Program-made: the position numbers and the translations under genes
Shown: one piece after another, positions 59,429 to 64,000 of the stretch
Numbering within the stretch: position 1 is the stretch's first letter
How the letters are laid out: every line of letters begins with the position of its first letter
Assembly (NCBI RefSeq): GCF_030160275.1
Contig: NZ_BSOA01000020.1
Span: forward strand, 62,001 to 126,000
Reading direction: 5' to 3'
Length of the DNA: 64,000 bases
Origin: Dyella flagellata
Lineage (GTDB): Bacteria; Pseudomonadota; Gammaproteobacteria; Xanthomonadales; Rhodanobacteraceae
The notes under the pieces: generated by a model
The model's input: only the letters and a program-made list of their open reading frames with translations
Told to the model about the DNA's origin: nothing
Database searches by the model: none

Positions 59429-61741
59429 ATGAACATATTCGCCTCCCTCATGCGGCCAGCGCCCAGGGCCCTGTTGCTTCTCACCCTCGTTGTACCCCTG
59501 CCCCTGTTTGCGCAGACGTATGCATGGACGGCGCCGGATGCGGCGGCTTCGCCAAAGGACGTATCGGACCTGGCCGCCCGGGTGCTGCGCGACTTCCCGG
59601 ACGATCACAGCCTGGTAAATCTCGACGGCCGCTACCGGCTCGAACTGGCCGCCGGCCAGTACGAACAGGCGCTACGCAGCATGGCCACGCTGCGCGAGCG
59701 CTTGCGTAGCCAGGAGATCATTCCCACGCGCGCTGACTGGGTCACCGTGCCCTATGAGATCTACGCCCAAGCCCGGATAAACGAAGCGAGCGGCCATTTG
59801 GACGGCGCCCATGCCTATGACAAGGCATTTCGCGACCGCTTTGCCAAGCTGGACGACTGGCCCTCAGCGGAAGTCGCACGCACCTTCACTGAAACGGACC
59901 CAGCCGATCTTCGCGCCACTTTCCAGGCGGACCTGGAAACAGCAAAGGGGGCATCGCACCTCAATCAGGCCGATGCCGTTCGCCTGGTGAGCGACTATCT
60001 GGCTGCCACCGTTTTCAAGCAGGCGTCATCACTTGCACCGCCGCTCATCAAAGAGGACGACGCACGCCGATACATCACGCAGGAAAACATATTGATCAAG
60101 GAAGCCAACGGCGCCGGCGTCTGTGCCTACGTGATGCGCCCGAGAAAGGCAGGGCCGCTGCCAGCGCTGCTCGAATTCACCATCTATGCCTCGTCGCCCG
60201 AAGCGATCCGCGCCAGGGCTCGTTTGTCGGCGGCAAAAAATTATGTCAGCGTGCTCGGCTTTACACGCGGCAAAGTATGCAGCCCAGGTAAAGCTTCGGC
60301 CTACCTGACCGATGCGGACGACGCCAGCAGCCTGATCGACTGGATCAGCACCCAGCCGTGGAACGACGGTCGCGTGGGCATGTTCGGCGGCAGCTATAAC
60401 GGCTTCACACAGTGGGCCGCTGCCAAACACATGCCAAAAGCATTGAAGGCGATCATGCCCAGTGCCCCGGTTGCCCCCGGCATCGATGTCCCGATGGAAG
60501 GCAACGTGTTCTGGAACTTCATTTATCCCTGGCCGTTTTTCACGCTCGACGGGAAATTCAACGACCAGACTACCTATGGCGATGCAAAACGCTGGCGACA
60601 ACTGGACCAGTCCTGGTACGCGAGCGGCCGCGCCTACCGCGACCTGGACAAGATCGACGGGACGCCGAACCCCACCTTCGACGAATGGATCTCCCATCCG
60701 GCTTATGACAGCTATTGGCAAGGCATGATCCCGTATCGGACTCAATTCTCGCGCGTCACGATTCCCGTGCTGCTGGTGGCGGGCTACTACTACGGCGGCC
60801 CCGGTGCGGCGATCTACTACTTCCAGCAGTTGGAAAAGTATGCGCCCGCGTCGGAACACTATTTGCTGATCGGTCCCTATAACCACCTGCGCGCCCAGTA
60901 TGGCGTCCTCGACGAGCAGGGCAACCTGATGGACGTTTTGGCCGGATTGCCCATCGACCCGGTGGCGCAGCTGGACCTTTATGAACTGCGCTACCAATGG
61001 TTTGACTATGTATTCAAGCATGCGCCCAAGCCCGTGCTGCTTGGAGACAAAGTCAACTATGAGGTGACCGGCGCGAACGTCTGGAAGCACGCACCATCCC
61101 TTTCCGCGATGGGCAATGCCAAGCTGCGCTTCTATCTAGGCCATGGTGCAGCAAAAGACCACGCCCTCACGCTCGATGAAAAGCTTCCTTCGGAAAAGAG
61201 CGCGGACATTCCCCTCACGGTAAACCTCGCCGACCGAAGCGACCTCAACCATCCGCCCATCGGAGGCGGCGTGGTGGACACTGCCGTGGACTCCAGCAAC
61301 GGCTTGGTATTCGCCAGCCAACCGCTCGATAAGCCGACCGAACTGAGCGGCCTGTTTTCTGGCCAGCTCGATTTCACCACCAACAAGAAAGACTTCGACG
61401 TAGGTGTCGATCTGTACGAACTCACGCCCCAAGGCCGCTATGTGCAGCTCAGCCAGTACTGGAACCGCCTCAGCTATGCGGCAGACCGCACGCGGCGTCA
61501 GTTGCTGGTACCTGGCCGCGAGCAGCATCTCTTCGTTAACGGCAACCATCTGATGAGCCGCCAACTTCAGGCGGGCAGCCGCCTGGTCATGGTCTTGCGC
61601 GTCATCAAGGGTAGCGGTCAACAAATCAACTACGGCAGCGGCAAAGACGTCAGCGATGAAACCATCCAGGACGCCGGCGAACCGCTTTCGGTTCACTGGC
61701 TGACCAGCAGTTACATCGACGTACCCATGCGAAATCGCTGA
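59429..61741 (+). CDS. Exported CocE/X-Pro dipeptidyl-peptidase-type hydrolase
   Basis: A 770-residue protein with a signal (ALLLLTLVVPLPLFAQ), an N-terminal helical region (about 25-180), and an alpha/beta hydrolase related to CocE/PepX: DWISTQPWNDGRVGMFGGSYNGFTQWAAA with the expected Ser322 nucleophile, IGPYNHLRAQYG with the expected His486, and a C-terminal beta domain (FSGQLDFTTNKKDFDVGVDLYEL...SAQYW..). In the part where related enzymes carry the catalytic Asp (G.YDG.QPGA in relatives), this protein has GYYYGGPGA (about 452-460) with no Asp. The activity may therefore be reduced, shifted or lost. It may be controlled by the upstream LytTR site. Confidence 0.82.
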   Translation: MNIFASLMRPAPRALLLLTLVVPLPLFAQTYAWTAPDAAASPKDVSDLAARVLRDFPDDHSLVNLDGRYRLELAAGQYEQALRSMATLRERLRSQEIIPTRADWVTVPYEIYAQARINEASGHLDGAHAYDKAFRDRFAKLDDWPSAEVARTFTETDPADLRATFQADLETAKGASHLNQADAVRLVSDYLAATVFKQASSLAPPLIKEDDARRYITQENILIKEANGAGVCAYVMRPRKAGPLPALLEFTIYASSPEAIRARARLSAAKNYVSVLGFTRGKVCSPGKASAYLTDADDASSLIDWISTQPWNDGRVGMFGGSYNGFTQWAAAKHMPKALKAIMPSAPVAPGIDVPMEGNVFWNFIYPWPFFTLDGKFNDQTTYGDAKRWRQLDQSWYASGRAYRDLDKIDGTPNPTFDEWISHPAYDSYWQGMIPYRTQFSRVTIPVLLVAGYYYGGPGAAIYYFQQLEKYAPASEHYLLIGPYNHLRAQYGVLDEQGNLMDVLAGLPIDPVAQLDLYELRYQWFDYVFKHAPKPVLLGDKVNYEVTGANVWKHAPSLSAMGNAKLRFYLGHGAAKDHALTLDEKLPSEKSADIPLTVNLADRSDLNHPPIGGGVVDTAVDSSNGLVFASQPLDKPTELSGLFSGQLDFTTNKKDFDVGVDLYELTPQGRYVQLSQYWNRLSYAADRTRRQLLVPGREQHLFVNGNHLMSRQLQAGSRLVMVLRVIKGSGQQINYGSGKDVSDETIQDAGEPLSVHWLTSSYIDVPMRNR

Positions 61742-61799
61742 ACCAGCGCCCTGCGGGTATCCTGGATGAACTCGCACAATGTCTCGGGAGGACGATGGT

Positions 61800-62330
61800 A
61801 TGAGCTTGCAAAGACGCCAATTGCTGCAAACCCTGTCATACGCGCTCGGGGCCAGCGTGATCCTGCCCCGCAATGAATCAGCCATGGCTGCGCCCAGTCC
61901 CCCGCAGCCGGCAAGTCACGCCACACCAGCGAAGGCAACTGCCAAACCAGTAGCAACCGTCTCGGGAACGGAAAAAGTGACCGGCATTGGAGGCTTGTTC
62001 TTCCGGGCCCATGATCCGGACGCCTTGGGACGCTGGTATCTGCAACACTTGGGGATCGCACTCACGCCAACAAGCAACGACGCCCCCGTTTGGCAACAAG
62101 AAGCCGGGCCGACTGTCTTCAGCCCCTTTCCCGAAAAGACCGGCTATTTCGGTGATCCTCAAAAGCTGTGGATGGTCAACTTTCGCGTGCGCAACCTCGA
62201 CAAGATGATTGCGCAACTAAGAACGGCAGGCATTGAGGTCAAGCTTGACCCGCAGACTTATCCCAATGGGCGTTTCGCCCATCTGCACGACCCGGAAGGA
62301 AATCCCATCGAATTGTGGCAGCCTGCCTGA
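61800..62330 (+). CDS. Exported VOC/glyoxalase-fold protein
   Basis: A 176-residue protein. GGGAGGA lies 7 nt before the ATG. The N-terminus MSLQRRQLLQTLSYALGASVILP is a signal with tandem arginines, followed by a Pro/Ala-rich linker. The C-terminal domain (about 60-176) is a VOC module: TGIGGLFFRAHDPDALGRWYLQHLGI, then WMVNFRVRNLDKMIAQLRTAGIEV and ARLHDPEGNPIELWQP, with the typical metal or ligand-binding end pattern. VOC domains bind or isomerise small molecules. It lies 58 bp after the CocE-like gene. Confidence 0.8.
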   Translation: MSLQRRQLLQTLSYALGASVILPRNESAMAAPSPPQPASHATPAKATAKPVATVSGTEKVTGIGGLFFRAHDPDALGRWYLQHLGIALTPTSNDAPVWQQEAGPTVFSPFPEKTGYFGDPQKLWMVNFRVRNLDKMIAQLRTAGIEVKLDPQTYPNGRFAHLHDPEGNPIELWQPA

Positions 62331-62352
62331 TGCCATATGCGACTTAAGGTTC

Positions 62353-62420
62353 GTAGGCTGGGATGGCAATCCCAGCATCTGCACACTGCATGAAAAGCTG
62401 GGATTGTCATCCCAGCCTAC
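62353..62420. repeat. REP-like double palindrome
   Basis: Arms GTAGGCTGGGATGGCAATCC(CAGC) and (GCTGGG)ATTGTCATCCCAGCCTAC around a spacer of about 20 nt, between the VOC gene and the GNAT gene. Confidence 0.88.
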
Positions 62421-62467
62421 GCGCTAAATATTGGACTTACAAAATCCGACGTGCGAATGTCGGTGGA

Positions 62468-63025
62468 ATGTTGCAATCGATAGCCATGGGTGACGTTGAG
62501 ATGGACGAACAAGTCGGGTATGCCAGCCCGGGCAACGACAAATCAGCCGCGCTTCGGGTGATGGCGCGAAGGTGCTTCACCGAGACTTTTTCGCACCTCT
62601 ATGAGCCGGAGCCGTTTGCGCGATTCCTGGACGAGGTCTACGGCGATAGCGGATCCATGTCGAAAGACCTGCTCGATCCGGGCATGGAATGGCTCGTCGC
62701 CGAGATGCGCGGGGAGATCATAGGCTATGCCAAGCTTCGTCCACTTGCGGCTCCTGCGCCCAATCCGCGCAACGGTTCGTTAGAGCTGCAGCAGATTTAT
62801 GTGCTACGTGAATGGCATGGGCGTGGGATTGCCGAACGCCTGATGCTCTGGGCGCTGGATCGTGCCCGCACGCTCGGTGCGCCAGAGATCTACCTCACCG
62901 TTTTTGATCACAACGAGCGGGCCAAACGCTTCTACGCACGGCACGGCTTCACCGAGGTTGGGCGCTGCACCTTTCAACTCGGCGACCGCATCGATGATGA
63001 TCGCGTCTGGCGAAAGACGCTCTAA
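62468..63025 (+). CDS. GNAT-family N-acetyltransferase
   Basis: A protein of about 185 residues. The acetyl-CoA binding motif A is LQQIYVLREWHGRGIAERLM, preceded by GYAKLRP and followed by IYLTVFDHNERAKRFYARHGFTEVGRCTF. The start is uncertain: in-frame ATGs at 62468, 62486 and 62501; the first follows GGTGGA directly. Frames further upstream run through a REP element. The substrate is unknown. Confidence 0.82.
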   Translation: MLQSIAMGDVEMDEQVGYASPGNDKSAALRVMARRCFTETFSHLYEPEPFARFLDEVYGDSGSMSKDLLDPGMEWLVAEMRGEIIGYAKLRPLAAPAPNPRNGSLELQQIYVLREWHGRGIAERLMLWALDRARTLGAPEIYLTVFDHNERAKRFYARHGFTEVGRCTFQLGDRIDDDRVWRKTL

Positions 63026-63092
63026 AGAATCGCGTCGTCATTCCGGCGAAACCCGTGGCGCCTCACAATAGCAAAGCTGTAATTTGTCCTTT

Positions 63093-63800
63093 TTACGCGT
63101 AGTGATTGACCAGGGCCGTCGATGCGTCGAGATAGAGCTGGCTGGTGCGAACCTCCGGGCTCAGCCGACGCAGCCCTTCGACCAATTGTTCACCCGCCTT
63201 CAGCAGCGCCTCGATCGGCATGGGATCCAGGCGTTCCAGCACAAACCACATCTGCGTGCTGTGTTCGGTGATGCGCGTCCGAATCCCCTGTCGCCAATTC
63301 CAACGCCGACAGGTGATGCCTCGCTCATCGCGCCAGATCACCTCGCCCTGCTCCGCGGTTTCAATCTTCGGCGCTCCCTCGGCGACTGTCTCGAAAGGTT
63401 CACTGCCCGATGCCCGAACCAGGCACGGAGAACCTTCGTACATCGCGGCATCCTCACCACCCACCGGCAGGGCGTAACGGACGCTGATGGCGTTGTAGAG
63501 ATCCACGACAGCGTTGACCATTGGCAGCGACTGGTCACGCTGGGCTCGCTTGCGCAACGCCTCAGCCGAACACGGAGTGCGCTGCGGTTTGGCGCCGAAG
63601 GCGCGATAGGCATCACGCCACGCCGAGAGATGGGCTTCCGCCCAAGGCGCCGAGTCCAGCTCTCCGCAAGCGCTGCGCAGCAACTCACTACTACGCGCGT
63701 CACTGGAAGCGTTCCGCGCGTTTTCAGCGTAGATGCTCAGTGCCGTGAGGTCGGGGCGTAGCGCAAAGATGTCGGGGGCTATTGAGGGTACGAGTGGCAT
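63093..63800 (-). CDS. B3/B4 tRNA-binding-domain protein (PheT-like editing domain)
   Basis: A protein of about 235 residues resembling the B3/B4 domain of phenylalanyl-tRNA synthetase beta: ALRPDLTALSIYAENARN at the start, then LSAWRDAYRAFGAKPQRTPCSAEALRKRAQRDQSLPMVNAVVDLYNAISVRYALPVGGED with the DLYNAIS helix and RWNWRQGIRT. Free-standing members may check aminoacyl-tRNAs or amino acids. The ATG at 63800 is preferred to an alternative TTG at 63860. It is divergent from a XRE-type regulator gene whose start lies almost on top of it. Confidence 0.8.
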   Translation of the reverse strand: MPLVPSIAPDIFALRPDLTALSIYAENARNASSDARSSELLRSACGELDSAPWAEAHLSAWRDAYRAFGAKPQRTPCSAEALRKRAQRDQSLPMVNAVVDLYNAISVRYALPVGGEDAAMYEGSPCLVRASGSEPFETVAEGAPKIETAEQGEVIWRDERGITCRRWNWRQGIRTRITEHSTQMWFVLERLDPMPIEALLKAGEQLVEGLRRLSPEVRTSQLYLDASTALVNHYA

Positions 63801-63859
63801 TTTGAGTTCGGGCCGAAGTTGGAATTGACCGGCAGACTGGACGCGTCCAAAATAAGCCA

Positions 63860-64000
63860 ATGACCGACACAGTCAATATATTGACCGACGATACTCCAGC
63901 CCATGTTCCTGCACAAGCGGTGCAAGCGGCGATCGCGAGCCGCATTGCTTCACTGCGCAAACAGCGCGGACTGTCGTTCGATCAATTCGCCGCGATCTGC
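63860..64000 (+). CDS. XRE-family regulator, partial (N-terminal 47 codons)
   Basis: The frame starts at ATG 63860 and runs off the right edge (MTDTVNILTDDTPAHVPAQA, then IASRIASLRKQRGLSFDQFAAIC). The last part is the beginning of an HTH_XRE helix-turn-helix (RIASLRKQRGLSFDQFA). No Shine-Dalgarno is seen, so either the true start is downstream or the mRNA is leaderless. A perfect palindrome lies inside the first codons (63872-63885). It is divergent from the B3/B4 gene. Confidence 0.75.
   Translation, partial: MTDTVNILTDDTPAHVPAQAVQAAIASRIASLRKQRGLSFDQFAAIC
63872..63885. promoter_or_regulatory. Perfect palindrome GTCAATATATTGAC
   Basis: A 14-bp perfect palindrome between the B3/B4 gene and the XRE gene, lying in the first codons of the XRE frame as read from ATG 63860. 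It is a candidate site for autoregulation by the XRE protein and control of the divergent gene. Confidence 0.5.

Noticed and set aside
1-64000. tRNA, rRNA, CRISPR arrays, insertion sequences, integrases or prophage genes
   Set aside because: None seen: no cloverleaf, regular spacer-repeat pattern or transposase/integrase motif was found by reading.

Overview
The window looks like chromosomal DNA of a free-living or plant/soil-associated gammaproteobacterium of the Xanthomonadales/Lysobacterales, closest in style to Rhodanobacteraceae (Dyella, Luteibacter or Rhodanobacter type). The evidence is high GC, three very large TonB-dependent receptors (TBDRs) each linked to glycoside hydrolases, a glk-GH20-TBDR-permease-GH2-LacI sugar locus like those of Xanthomonas, LytTR-type regulators and dispersed REP-like palindromes. 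This placement is inferred from gene content; no 16S or other marker gene is present.

Region 1 (1-19 kb) is a galactoside/amino-galactose utilisation island. On the minus strand are a TBDR, a secreted protein with two repeats, a propeller-like core and a lectin-like tail, then a tightly overlapping trio (AgaS-type SIS isomerase/deaminase, two PfkB kinases), then a second TBDR, a GH36-like alpha-galactosidase and a GH35 beta-galactosidase that runs off the left edge. On the plus strand are a DhnA-type class I aldolase, a TIM-barrel amidohydrolase and an AgaR-like DeoR regulator. Together they could import galactose-rich oligosaccharides and carry amino-galactose through tagatose-6-P and tagatose-1,6-bisP to triose phosphates. 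Phased TTTC-type repeats lie in the upstream regions and may be operators.

Region 2 (19-31 kb) is mixed: a methyltransferase, a DUF1800-DUF1501-DUF1800 secretory trio, a PadR/membrane-sensor/DUF1579 operon, a secreted tyrosinase, an S9 peptidase and a two-helix membrane protein.

Region 3 (31-42 kb) starts with a LytS-type kinase/LytTR regulator pair and two MacB/FtsX-like permeases that have no ATPase. It then enters a visibly more AT-rich, gene-poor stretch (about 36.5-41.6 kb) with small orphan proteins and an orphan sensor kinase.

Region 4 (41.7-54.7 kb) is a second carbohydrate locus on one strand: glucokinase, GH20 hexosaminidase, TBDR, APC permease, a GH2 enzyme with an Asp acid/base as in exo-beta-D-glucosaminidases, a LacI regulator and a sulfotransferase. 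It fits uptake and breakdown of GlcN/GlcNAc-containing glycans (chitosan-type oligomers or N-glycan core). A perfect palindrome before glk is a candidate operator.

Region 5 (54.7-64 kb) holds an aldo/keto reductase with a divergent TetR regulator, a frameshifted and truncated remnant of mug, NIPSNAP and hypothetical secreted proteins, a membrane-anchored LytTR regulator followed by a 21-bp-period direct repeat in front of a CocE-like hydrolase, a VOC protein, a GNAT acetyltransferase, and a B3/B4-domain gene divergent from an XRE regulator cut by the right edge. Seven copies of one GTAGGCTGGGAT palindrome are spread over the window.
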